Shown: in pieces, positions 1-6,009 of the stretch
How positions within the stretch are numbered: the first letter of the stretch is position 1
How the letters are laid out: the number at the start of each line of letters is the position of its first letter
From: a bacterium
GTDB lineage: Bacteria > Chloroflexota > Dormibacteria > UBA8260 > Bog-877
NCBI GenBank assembly: GCA_021817025.1
Contig: JAKAWF010000227.1
Span: 1 to 6,009 of the forward strand
Reading direction: 5' to 3'
DNA: 6,009 bases
Made by a program: the position numbers and the translations under genes
Notes under the pieces: generated by a model
What the model was told of the DNA's origin: nothing
The model's input: the letters and a program-made list of their open reading frames with translations, nothing else
Databases searched by the model: none

Positions 1-1208
1 CCGACATGGTGGGCCGCAAGCTGCTCTACATCTACGGCTTCGCCATCTTCATCGTCGGCACCGCCCTCTGCGGGCTGGCCCCCAACATCCCCTTCCTGGT
101 GGTGTTCAGGATCCTGCAGGGTTTCGGGGCGGCCATGCTCCAGGCCAACAGCGTGGCCCTGATCGTGCACGCGATGCCCCCCAACAAGCTGGGCCGAGGG
201 ATCGGGGTGCAGGGGGCGGCCCAGGCCCTGGGGCTCTCGCTGGGCCCGGCGGTGGGGGGCCTGCTGGTGGTGCTCGGAGGCTGGCGGCTGATCTTCTTCG
301 TCAACGTCCCGGCGGGCATGATCGGGATGGCGCTGGGCTGGTTCCTGCTCCCCCGCAGCCGCCACCTGGCCGAGCGCCAGCGGGTCGACTGGTGGGGGAT
401 CGCCACCTTCGGCGCCGCCATCAGCGGCCTGATGCTGGCACTCTCCTTCGGTGACGAGACCGGCTGGCTGTCACCCCAGATCCTCGGCTTCTTCGCGGTC
501 GCGGTGGTGTTCGGGGGCCTCTTCCTGCATCGCGAGCTGACCGCCCGGGCGCCCATGATGCAGCTGGGGATCTTCAAGGTGATCGCCTTCTCGGCGGGCA
601 TCTCGTCGGGCCTGCTCTCCTACCTGGCGCTGTTCGGGATCCTCTTCGTGCTGCCGTTCTACCTCGAGTTCGCCGGCCATCTGAACCCGGGGACCGCCGG
701 GCTGGAGCTGATCGTCTTGCCGGTGGCGCTGGGCGTCACGGCCCCGATCGCGGGCAACATCGCCGACCGCTTCGGAGCCCGGCCGCTGACCGTGGGCGGC
801 ATGGCTCTCTGCGCGGTCGCCCTGGTCGCGATCGCGCTGCACCCGGTCCCGGGCGGGGTGCTCCTGCTCGAGCTGGGGGTGACCGGAGTCGGGCTGGGGA
901 TGTTCACCCCGCCCAACAACGCCGCCATCATGGGGGCGGCCCCCAGGGAGCATTCGGGGATGGCCAGCGGCATCCTCAACATGACCAGGGGAATGGGAAC
1001 GTCCTTGGGAGTGGCCATGACCGGGCTGGTCTTCGGGCTGGCGGCGGGCACCACGGCCTCCCACGCCCAGTCCCCGGCCCTGGTCACCAAGGGGTTGGTG
1101 GCGGCGGTGCTGTTCCTGGCCACCATCTCCCTGCTGGCGGCGACTCTGGCCGCCCTCCGGGGCAATACCGAGCTCAACTCCGACCCCACCCTGACCGCCG
1201 AGGGGTGA
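1..1208 (+). CDS. DHA2-family (EmrB/QacA-like) MFS drug:H+ antiporter, 5'-truncated
   Basis: This is an integral membrane transporter of the major facilitator superfamily, DHA2 (14-helix) branch, which typically exports drugs or other toxic compounds in exchange for protons. The frame is open at the left edge and the first visible codons (D-M-V-G-R-K) are the end of the loop 2-3 'motif A' (GxLaDxxGRr). The ATG at 6 is therefore internal, and transmembrane helices 1-2 lie outside the window. About 12 hydrophobic helices remain in roughly 400 residues. Counted from the ATG at 6, residues 33-52 (RILQGFGAAM...) match TM4, residues 76-87 (GLSLGPAVGGLL) are the antiporter motif C, and WRLIFFVNVPAG at 93-104 is a DHA2 hallmark. 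A second motif-A-like loop, NIADRFGARP, sits at 251-260. The C-terminus is short and polar. The next gene starts 55 bases downstream with no obvious terminator between. The family call is firm, the substrate unknown. Confidence 0.95.
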   Translation, partial: DMVGRKLLYIYGFAIFIVGTALCGLAPNIPFLVVFRILQGFGAAMLQANSVALIVHAMPPNKLGRGIGVQGAAQALGLSLGPAVGGLLVVLGGWRLIFFVNVPAGMIGMALGWFLLPRSRHLAERQRVDWWGIATFGAAISGLMLALSFGDETGWLSPQILGFFAVAVVFGGLFLHRELTARAPMMQLGIFKVIAFSAGISSGLLSYLALFGILFVLPFYLEFAGHLNPGTAGLELIVLPVALGVTAPIAGNIADRFGARPLTVGGMALCAVALVAIALHPVPGGVLLLELGVTGVGLGMFTPPNNAAIMGAAPREHSGMASGILNMTRGMGTSLGVAMTGLVFGLAAGTTASHAQSPALVTKGLVAAVLFLATISLLAATLAALRGNTELNSDPTLTAEG

Positions 1209-1252
1209 GAGCCAGTCCCAGTCGGGGCTGCGCCGGCGCCACCCGCTCTGGC

Positions 1253-1256
1253 AGGA
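1253..1256 (+). promoter_or_regulatory. Ribosome binding site deciding the MscS-like start
   Basis: AGGA lies 7 bases before the ATG at 1264 but only one base before the in-frame GTG at 1258. This favours the ATG as the true start of the channel gene. Confidence 0.45.
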
Positions 1257-1263
1257 TGTGCCG

Positions 1264-2130
1264 ATGCTGACCAACCCCAGGCCGCGTCCCTCCGAGCCAC
1301 ACCGGCCCTGGCTGGCCGCGCTCCTGGCGGTGGGGGCACTGGCCGCCCTGTTCGCGGTGCGGCAGCAGATCCTCGCCCTGGTCCCCAGGGGGGATCAGCT
1401 GATCGCACAGCTGGGCATCTTCATCCTGGCGGTGGTGCTGGGAGGGCTCGCCATCCGGGCCTTCGTGGCGCAGGTTTTCAGCCGCCTGCGCGGCAGCGCC
1501 CTCTACACCTGGCGGCCGGTCCTGACCTGGTGCCTCTACGTGGTTCTGGGGCTCGGCGTCCTCTCGGCGCTGCAGATCGACCTGACCGGCCTGCTGGCGG
1601 CCGGGGCCATCGTGGGAGTGGTGGTGGGCGTCGCCGCCCAGACGTCTCTGGGAAGCGTCTTCGCCGGTCTGGTCCTGCTCATGGCCCGACCGTTCGTGGT
1701 CGGCAACTGGGTCCACATCAGGACCTACCTCTTCGGCGGCATCGAGTACTCCGGGGTGGTGACCCATGTGGGCGTGGTCTACACCACCGTCGACGTGGGC
1801 GGGCGGCCGGTGCGGATCCCCAACAGCGGGGTCCTGATGGCGGCGCTCACGGTCACCCACACGCCGTTGCAGGTGGACATCGAGCTGCAGCTGCCGCCAG
1901 ACCTGTCCCTGATCCAGCTCCGCGCCCTGCTGGAGCAAGACCTCGGGCTGGTGGCGGGGGAGTCGGTCACCCTGCACCCGCTGCGGCTGCAGGCGGCGAC
2001 CGGCGGCCAGCTCACCTGTCAGCTTCAGATCCGCAGCCACCACGCGGTCGACCTGGCTCGGGTCAGCCGGGTGATCATGGCCGCCTCGAGCTCGCCGGCC
2101 GCCGCCGCGGCAGAGGCGGCGCCCAGCTGA
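1264..2130 (+). CDS. MscS-family small-conductance mechanosensitive channel
   Basis: This is an inner-membrane channel protein expected to open under membrane tension and release solutes on hypo-osmotic shock. The product is 288 residues from the ATG at 1264; an in-frame GTG at 1258 would add two. Hydrophobic helices lie at about 16-38, 48-70 and 84-105. The pore helix follows at about 109-142 (LLAAGAIVGVVVGVAAQTSL, then SVFAGLVLLMARPFVVGNWV); its Gly/Ala pattern and the RPF-VG-W-V ending are typical of MscS TM3. A beta domain follows (GVVTHVGVVYTTV... RPVRIPNSGV, about 164-190), including the conserved PNS turn, then an alpha/beta C-terminal domain and an Ala-rich tail (about 275-288). The size is close to E. 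coli MscS (286). One extra N-terminal helix seems present compared with the minimal three. It follows the MFS gene by 55 bases, and its stop abuts the hydrolase frame, which suggests co-transcription. The family is certain; gating and ion selectivity cannot be read from the sequence. Confidence 0.93.
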   Translation: MLTNPRPRPSEPHRPWLAALLAVGALAALFAVRQQILALVPRGDQLIAQLGIFILAVVLGGLAIRAFVAQVFSRLRGSALYTWRPVLTWCLYVVLGLGVLSALQIDLTGLLAAGAIVGVVVGVAAQTSLGSVFAGLVLLMARPFVVGNWVHIRTYLFGGIEYSGVVTHVGVVYTTVDVGGRPVRIPNSGVLMAALTVTHTPLQVDIELQLPPDLSLIQLRALLEQDLGLVAGESVTLHPLRLQAATGGQLTCQLQIRSHHAVDLARVSRVIMAASSSPAAAAAEAAPS

Positions 2131-2180
2131 GCAGCAAGGCCGCAAACCGCTACCAGTGGGCCGAGCCCGCCCTCGAGGAG

Positions 2181-3206
2181 GTGGCGGACTCGATCTTCCG
2201 CTGCCCGCTCCCCCTCCCGGGGGACGCCCTCCGGGCTGTCAACGCGTACCTGATCCGCAGCGCCGGGGGCTACCTCCTGATCGACAGCGGATGGGACCGC
2301 CCGGAGACCCGCCTGCGCCTGGGCGAGGCGCTGCGCGAGCTGGGCTCAGGAATCAGCTCGGTGCGGGGGATATTCGCGACCCACGTGCACCGCGACCACC
2401 TCGGCCTGGCCGGACAGCTGCGGGCCGAGTCGGGGGCGTGGGTCTCCTTGGGGCGCGGCGACCAGGCCACCCTGGAGGCGTTTGCCAGGGATCCGGTGCG
2501 TGCCCGGGCGGCCTCCCTGGACCGGCTGCGTGAAGCCGCGGCCGACGATGTGGCCCAGCGGTTGTCGGCCCAGCCCGCAGCCGAGGACGGCTGGCTGCCG
2601 CCGCTGCCAGACACCCTGCTGGCCGGGGGCGAGCTGCTCCTCCAGGACGGCCACCAGCTGGAGGTGATCCCAACCCCCGGCCACACCCGGGGACATCTCT
2701 GCCTATTCGACCCGGGCCGCGGGATCCTCTTCGCGGGCGACCACGTGCTGCCCCAGATAACCCCCTCGCTGGGGGTGGAACTGCCAACTGGGGACAGCCC
2801 GCTGGCCAGCTTCCTCACCTCTCTGGAGCGGGTGCGGGAGCTGCCGGCCCGCCTGGTTCTGCCCGCCCACGGCCCGGTCTTCTCCGACCTGCGAGGACGG
2901 GTTGACGAGCTCTGGGAGCACCACCGGCTGCGGCTCGAGGCCTGCCTCGAGGTGGCGCTGGAGGGGGCTCGCACGGCCCGCCAGGTGGCCGAGGCGCTGC
3001 CCTGGACCAGGCGCCGTCTCCACTTCTCGACACTGGACCCGTTCAACCAGATGCTGGCGGTGTTCGAGTCGGAGGCGCACCTTCTGGTGCTCGCCGACCG
3101 GGGGCTCCTGCACCGCCGTCTGGCAGACTCGGTGGTGCACTACGCTCCCGGACCGCCCCACACTGATCCCAGCCGGATGGGCGCGGCCCGACCGGGAGGT
3201 GCGTGA
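2181..3206 (+). CDS. MBL-fold metallohydrolase with C-terminal winged-helix-like domain
   Basis: This is a soluble metal-dependent hydrolase of the metallo-beta-lactamase / glyoxalase II superfamily, similar in layout to LACTB2-type proteins. From the GTG at 2181 it has 341 residues. The N-terminal strands read IFRCPLPLPG...VNAYLI...YLLIDSGW. The metal ligands are all present: H68-x-H70-x-D72-H73 in ATHVHRDHLG, H168 in PTPGHTRGH, D187 in FAGDHV and H230 in LPAHGPVF. This predicts a dinuclear zinc (or iron) site and an active enzyme. Residues from about 240 to the end (EHHRLRLEACLEVAL... AHLLVLADRGLLHRR) match the helical winged-helix tail that follows such domains. The start is uncertain: no ATG or TTG lies near the domain start, GTG 2181 has GAGGAG directly against it, and CTG 2127, which overlaps the upstream stop, has AGAGG ten bases before it. 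Its stop overlaps the start region of the aldehyde dehydrogenase. The substrate is unknown; thioesters, lactones or nucleic acid are all possible. Confidence 0.93.
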   Translation: MADSIFRCPLPLPGDALRAVNAYLIRSAGGYLLIDSGWDRPETRLRLGEALRELGSGISSVRGIFATHVHRDHLGLAGQLRAESGAWVSLGRGDQATLEAFARDPVRARAASLDRLREAAADDVAQRLSAQPAAEDGWLPPLPDTLLAGGELLLQDGHQLEVIPTPGHTRGHLCLFDPGRGILFAGDHVLPQITPSLGVELPTGDSPLASFLTSLERVRELPARLVLPAHGPVFSDLRGRVDELWEHHRLRLEACLEVALEGARTARQVAEALPWTRRRLHFSTLDPFNQMLAVFESEAHLLVLADRGLLHRRLADSVVHYAPGPPHTDPSRMGAARPGGA

Positions 3207-3226
3207 AGATGGACATGGGGGGAGGT
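3194..3226 (+). promoter_or_regulatory. Two tandem ribosome binding sites before the aldehyde dehydrogenase
   Basis: GGGAGGT at 3194-3200 lies inside the end of the hydrolase gene, about nine bases (from GGAGG) before the ATG at 3209 and too near the GTG at 3203. GGAGGT at 3221-3226 lies four bases (from GGAGG) before the ATG at 3230. Either could drive translation; the second places the start closest to the family's usual N-terminus. Confidence 0.5.
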
Positions 3227-3229
3227 CTG

Positions 3230-4591
3230 ATGTTCCGGAGTGTGAACCCGACAACTGAGGCGGTGGTCGCGGAGTACCCTGCGATGTCGGAGCAGGAGGT
3301 TGCCCGCGCCCTGGACCGGGCCCAGGAGGCGTTCTCGATCAACTCGCGCCAGCCCATCGCCTGGCGCTCGGAGCGGATGCTGGAGCTGGCGCAACGGTTG
3401 CGGCAGGAGCACGACGCCCTGGCCGAGCAGGTCTCCTCCGAGATGGGCAAGCCGATCGCTGAGGCCCAGGCCGAGGTGGAGAAGTGCGCCATCTCCTGCC
3501 AGTACTTCGCCCACCAGTCCGAGGAGTTCCTGCGGGACCAGCCGGCCCCCTCGGACTCCCCGCGCAGCTTCGTCGCCTTCCGCCCCCTGGGGGTGGTGCT
3601 GGCGATCATGCCCTGGAACTACCCCCTCTGGCAGGTGGTGCGCTTCCTGGCGCCCGCCCTGATGGCGGGCAACTCGGGCCTGCTCAAGCACGCGCCCACC
3701 ACCTTCGGGTCCGCGCTGGCTCTGGAGCGGCTGGTCCGCGAGGCGGGCTTCCCCGACGGCTCCCTGACGGCTCTGGTCACCGGCACCGAGCCGGTCCCGG
3801 GACTGCTGGCCGACCCCAGGGTCAGGGCGGTGACGCTGACCGGTAGCGACGCGGCCGGCAGCCAGGTCGCCGCCCTGGCGGGACGCGAACTGAAGAAGGC
3901 GGTGCTGGAGCTCGGCGGTTCCGACTTCTTTCTGGTCCTGGAGGATGCGGACTTGGGTCAGGCGGCCGAGGTAGGGGTGCGCGCCCGCTTCCAGAACGCG
4001 GGCCAGAGCTGCATCGCCGCCAAGCGCTTCTTGGTGGCTGAGGCGGTCGCCGATGAGTACCTGGAGCGATTCCTGGCCGTGGCCAAGAGCCTGCGCTTGG
4101 GCGACCCCATGGACCCGGCGGTCAACCTCGGTCCGCTGGCGCGCCGGGATCTGCGTGAGCGGCTGCAGGAACAGGTGCGCCGCTCGGTGGACGCCGGAGC
4201 CAAGGTGGTCCTGGGCGGAGAGACGCTCGATCCCCCGGGGTTCTTCTACCCGGCCACGGTGCTGACTGGGGTTACCCCGGGGATGGCCGTGTTCGACGAG
4301 GAGACGTTCGGGCCGGTGGCGGCCTTCACTCGCTTCTCCTCCGAGGACGAGGGTGTCCTGCTCGCCAACCATCCCCGCTACGGACTGGGCGGCAACATCT
4401 GGACCGCGGACCCCGAGCACGGGGTGCAGCTGGCCGCGAGGCTGGACACCGGTGGCGTCTACGTCAACGGCATGACCCACTCCGACGCCCGGATACCGTT
4501 CGGTGGCGTCCGCCGGAGCGGCTTCGGCCGCGAGCTCGCCAGCTTCGGAATCCGGGAGTTCACCAACATCCAGACCGTCTGGCGGCCGTAG
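3230..4591 (+). CDS. NAD(P)-dependent aldehyde dehydrogenase, succinate-semialdehyde dehydrogenase (Sad/GabD) type
   Basis: This is a cytosolic enzyme oxidising an aldehyde to its carboxylate with NAD(P)+, most likely succinate semialdehyde to succinate, the last step of GABA breakdown. From the ATG at 3230 it has 453 residues; starts at 3203 (GTG), 3209 or 3215 would add up to nine. MFRSVNP corresponds to the usual '..INPATGE' beginning. Catalytic elements are complete: N130 in MPWNYPLW, K153 in LLKHAP (cofactor binding), LTGSDAAG at about 203-210, general base E227 in LELGGSD, nucleophile C261 in NAGQSCIAAKRF, and EETFGP at 357-362. From memory of E. coli Sad (YneI), it shares PLG-x-x-LAIMPWN-x-PLWQV, LLKHAP, LELGGSD, AAKRF and the C-terminal NIQTVW. 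It is the last gene of the plus-strand cluster and is probably coupled to the hydrolase. The family is certain, substrate preference likely but not proven; other short-chain semialdehydes are possible. Confidence 0.95.
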   Translation: MFRSVNPTTEAVVAEYPAMSEQEVARALDRAQEAFSINSRQPIAWRSERMLELAQRLRQEHDALAEQVSSEMGKPIAEAQAEVEKCAISCQYFAHQSEEFLRDQPAPSDSPRSFVAFRPLGVVLAIMPWNYPLWQVVRFLAPALMAGNSGLLKHAPTTFGSALALERLVREAGFPDGSLTALVTGTEPVPGLLADPRVRAVTLTGSDAAGSQVAALAGRELKKAVLELGGSDFFLVLEDADLGQAAEVGVRARFQNAGQSCIAAKRFLVAEAVADEYLERFLAVAKSLRLGDPMDPAVNLGPLARRDLRERLQEQVRRSVDAGAKVVLGGETLDPPGFFYPATVLTGVTPGMAVFDEETFGPVAAFTRFSSEDEGVLLANHPRYGLGGNIWTADPEHGVQLAARLDTGGVYVNGMTHSDARIPFGGVRRSGFGRELASFGIREFTNIQTVWRP

Positions 4592-4768
4592 CGCGGAACC
4601 GGTCAGATTTGAGATCAGAAACTGGCTCGCGGACCATGGAAACGCGCTTGCAGATGACGTTTGATGCCAACCCGGGCCGGCGAGCCGAGCACCTTGGTCC
4701 GCTGTGGTTCCCGCTCGGAGGCTTCGAGACGGCCAGCCACGGGTGAGCCGGGCAGGGCTGAGGCCCTG
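4592..4768 (+). other. Junction between convergent units, no gene seen
   Basis: This stretch follows the stop of the aldehyde dehydrogenase and precedes, on the opposite strand, the end of a tentative small frame. About 4600-4665 is noticeably less GC-rich (close to 50% by eye) than everything around it and contains a short direct repeat (TCAGA, 4612 and 4623). No strong hairpin followed by a T run was found, so no terminator is called. Confidence 0.4.
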
Positions 4769-4942
4769 TCACTGGCTGGCGAGCAGCCCCGCCACCGAGC
4801 CCGCCGGCACCAGCGGGCCAGCGACAGCCACACCCGCCAGCGGCAGCCGCCACCGGCAGGTGACCCTCAGGTGGGCCAGGACCCCGGCCGCGATCCGCGC
4901 GGCCATGAGCTCGGCGCGGCTGTCAGCGTGATCGGATGCCAT
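4769..4942 (-). CDS. Tentative 57-residue hypothetical protein
   Basis: This is a short minus-strand frame starting at ATG 4942, one base after the stop of the next tentative frame (TGA-G-ATG). The product begins MASDHADSRAELMAARIAAG, a plausible amphipathic helix. It ends in a Gly/Ala/Val/Leu/Pro-rich hydrophobic stretch (about residues 34-56) that could be a weak membrane segment. I recognise no family. No clear Shine-Dalgarno sequence precedes it, though coupling to the upstream frame would not need one. High-GC DNA produces frames of this length by chance, so the main support is the tight junction with its neighbour. Confidence 0.22.
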   Translation of the reverse strand: MASDHADSRAELMAARIAAGVLAHLRVTCRWRLPLAGVAVAGPLVPAGSVAGLLASQ

Positions 4943-4943
4943 C

Positions 4944-5132
4944 TCAGTTGACCACGAACACCATCACCATGGCGAGGAGCAAGACCATCACCCCGACGCC
5001 GACCAACCCGACCGCCAGGGTCGGAAGCTGACCCGGGAGCCTGCCCGACTCGCCATCACGGGCGGTCTCCGGCGGAGGCGGCAGCGGCCACAGGTCGAGG
5101 CAGTATGCCGGGCCGGCCGTTACGTCCCGCAT
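4944..5132 (-). CDS. Tentative 62-residue C-tail-anchored membrane protein
   Basis: This minus-strand frame is taken from the ATG at 5132; the same frame stays open to a GTG at 5264, giving 106 residues. The first 35 residues are polar and proline-rich (DLWPLPPPPETARDGESG). The last 26 form one continuous hydrophobic segment (TLAVGLVGVGVMVLLLAMVM, then VFVVN) ending at the stop, which is the layout of a tail-anchored single-pass protein. I recognise no family. No good ribosome binding site precedes 5132. A second small frame begins one base after its stop. The long uninterrupted hydrophobic run is the only real evidence for coding; it could still be chance, because GTC/GTG/CTG-rich DNA reads as Val/Leu. 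Confidence 0.3.
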   Translation of the reverse strand: MRDVTAGPAYCLDLWPLPPPPETARDGESGRLPGQLPTLAVGLVGVGVMVLLLAMVMVFVVN

Positions 5133-5993
5133 TGGCCGACTTGGGCCAACGCGAGCATCTCTTCCCCCGGGCGGCGGCACGGTGAGCCAAGGGCACGTGT
5201 GCGAGCCCGGCTCCCATCCTTGCCTGGAGGCTCCGTCGCCGGGGCCGAGTGCCGTCTCAGGCACAACCCACCACGGTCCCAGGTGGAACGGCGCTGTCCT
5301 GCCCGCGAGCGGGAGAAGTCGAGGTGCTCATGGGCGATCGCCGCCCCTGCCGACTTGGCGAGGGCAACCAGCCCCGCCACCCCGATCGCCTCGGCGTCGT
5401 GACGGGCTTCCCCGGTGAGCGGCAGGACGATCCTCCCCCAGGCAGCCTGGCTCCCCGACCGGTTCACCAGCGACCAGGCCAGGTGGTCGGGGTTGATGTC
5501 CACTCCCAGCATGACGTGGCCGGGCTCAGGCCAGGTCGACTGGCGCGAAGCTCGCTCCCACACACCGCCCGCCGGTGCGCTCCCTCCAGAAGACCCGCAC
5601 ACTCAAGGGACCGGAGGCCAGCTTGGCTTGGCAGGGCGTGGATGGTGGGCGCCTCACCCCGGGGTGGGAGCCATCGCCCCACGCCGCGGCATCCCGTTGC
5701 CATCGGAGCCTGGCCGAGGCCGCGCTCTCCAAGGGTCCCAGCACCCGGGCGAGGCCCGCCCGGCGGCTCGACTTCTGGCGGTTGCGCTCCCGGCCGGCGC
5801 AGAAGCCCTCCAGATGGATCGCCGCCCACTCGGCTCCGCCCGAGAGTTCCCTGAGCTTGCCGACAGCTGGGATGCGCAGGCGCAGAGCATCGGCTTCCCC
5901 TGCCTCTGAGAGCCGGATCCGGGCCGATGGATTGCCGCCGGAGAAACCCACGTCGCCCTGGCAGAACCACTGGCCGGCGCGTGCCCTCTCCCA
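5120..5993 (-). pseudogene. Broken TnpB-like (IS200/IS605 OrfB family) RuvC-fold gene
   Basis: TnpB proteins are transposon-borne, RNA-guided DNA nucleases with a split RuvC site. Here the minus strand holds a recognisable central portion in two frames. The first runs from the right edge region to a stop at 5526-5528 and carries a beta-rich part (GFSGGNPSARIRL, ALRLRIP, EWAAIHLEGF, then LSVRVFWRERTGGRCVGASF just before the RuvC start). The second frame, used below about 5540, carries RuvC-I GVDINPDHLAW (Asp codon 5498-5500), a GRIVLPL strand, a helix VAGLVALAKSAGA, and RuvC-II AHEHLDFSR (Glu codon 5327-5329). One surplus base separates the frames. After LDFSRSRAG the family's usual 'NPAYTSxIG', zinc-finger and RuvC-III segments are absent in all three frames, and a stop follows at 5120-5122. 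The N-terminus runs off the window. This is probably a dead mobile-element remnant, though edge sequence error may explain the frameshift. Identification rests on remembered family motifs, not a search. Confidence 0.68.
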
Positions 5994-6009
5994 CCCCCCC
6001 CGCCCCCCC
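5991..6009. repeat. Terminal poly-C low-complexity run
   Basis: The last 19 bases are C except for one A (5993) and one G (6002). No comparable run occurs elsewhere in the window. It most likely marks a contig end with sequencing or assembly artefact rather than genomic sequence. Confidence 0.75.

Noticed and set aside
1230..1239. GCGCCGGCGC palindrome in the MFS-MscS gap as an operator or terminator
   Set aside because: It is a ten-base G/C palindrome with no T run and no loop, expected by chance at this GC content.
471..1274. Minus-strand frames opposite the MFS transporter
   Set aside because: The composition is typical of antisense high-GC shadows and there is no recognisable motif; the plus strand encodes a clear multi-helix transporter.
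1530..2180. 5' extension of the hydrolase frame back to an ATG at 1530
   Set aside because: This part reads as Arg/Gly/Pro-rich low complexity and lies wholly within the MscS-like gene, whose reading is well supported. The hydrolase must start near 2127-2181.
3140..4480. 446-codon minus-strand open frame opposite the aldehyde dehydrogenase
   Set aside because: Its translation is low-complexity (His/Gln/Gly/Arg-rich) with no domain pattern, and it mirrors a certain plus-strand gene. It is a GC-driven shadow.
4661..4951. Plus-strand open frames at 4661-4951 and 4704-4931
   Set aside because: They have no family resemblance, no ribosome binding site and Arg/Pro/Ser-rich low-complexity products.
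5120..5602. The remnant as a repurposed, nuclease-dead TnpB-like regulator
   Set aside because: Both visible RuvC acidic residues are intact, and the frame is broken and truncated. This fits decay rather than domestication.
5249..5909. Plus-strand open frames opposite the TnpB-like remnant
   Set aside because: The translations are Pro/Arg/Gly-rich without motifs, while the minus strand shows ordered RuvC motifs. They are treated as shadows.
1..6009. CRISPR array, tRNA or rRNA genes, riboswitches
   Set aside because: No regularly spaced repeats, no tRNA-like T-loop/acceptor pattern and no rRNA-like sequence were seen on reading through the window.

Overview
The window reads as chromosomal DNA from a high-GC bacterium: about 70% G+C by eye, strong G/C third-position bias and long spurious antisense reading frames. 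Gene content and codon use would fit Actinomycetota or a similarly GC-rich soil lineage such as Chloroflexota/Dormibacterota. Nothing in the sequence settles the taxon. It ends in an almost pure C run that looks like a contig edge.

Positions 1-4591 hold four plus-strand genes packed head to tail. First is the 3' part of a DHA2-type (EmrB/QacA-like) MFS drug/proton antiporter, cut by the left edge. After a 55-base gap comes a small MscS-type mechanosensitive channel. Its stop codon abuts or overlaps the frame of a metallo-beta-lactamase-fold hydrolase with a C-terminal winged-helix-like domain. The hydrolase stop in turn overlaps or lies a few bases from the start of an aldehyde dehydrogenase of the succinate-semialdehyde dehydrogenase (Sad/GabD) type. 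The tight spacing suggests one transcript for the last three genes, perhaps all four. The functions (efflux, osmotic release, thioester/lactone-type hydrolysis, aldehyde oxidation) do not form a pathway I can name; a general detoxification/stress cluster is only an inference.

Positions 4592-5120 carry no confident gene. There are two very small minus-strand frames, one ending in a clear transmembrane segment, joined as TGA-G-ATG. They are tentative.

Positions 5120-6009 contain, on the minus strand, a broken TnpB-like (IS200/IS605 OrfB family, RuvC-fold) gene. A beta-strand-rich N-terminal part lies in one frame. The RuvC-I motif (GVDINPDHLAW) and RuvC-II motif (HEHLDFSR) lie in another. One extra base at about 5529-5540 separates them. 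The RuvC-III/zinc-finger end cannot be found, so the copy is either decayed or damaged by sequence error near the contig edge. This is the most interesting part of the window. I see no CRISPR array, tRNA, rRNA or convincing novel system.
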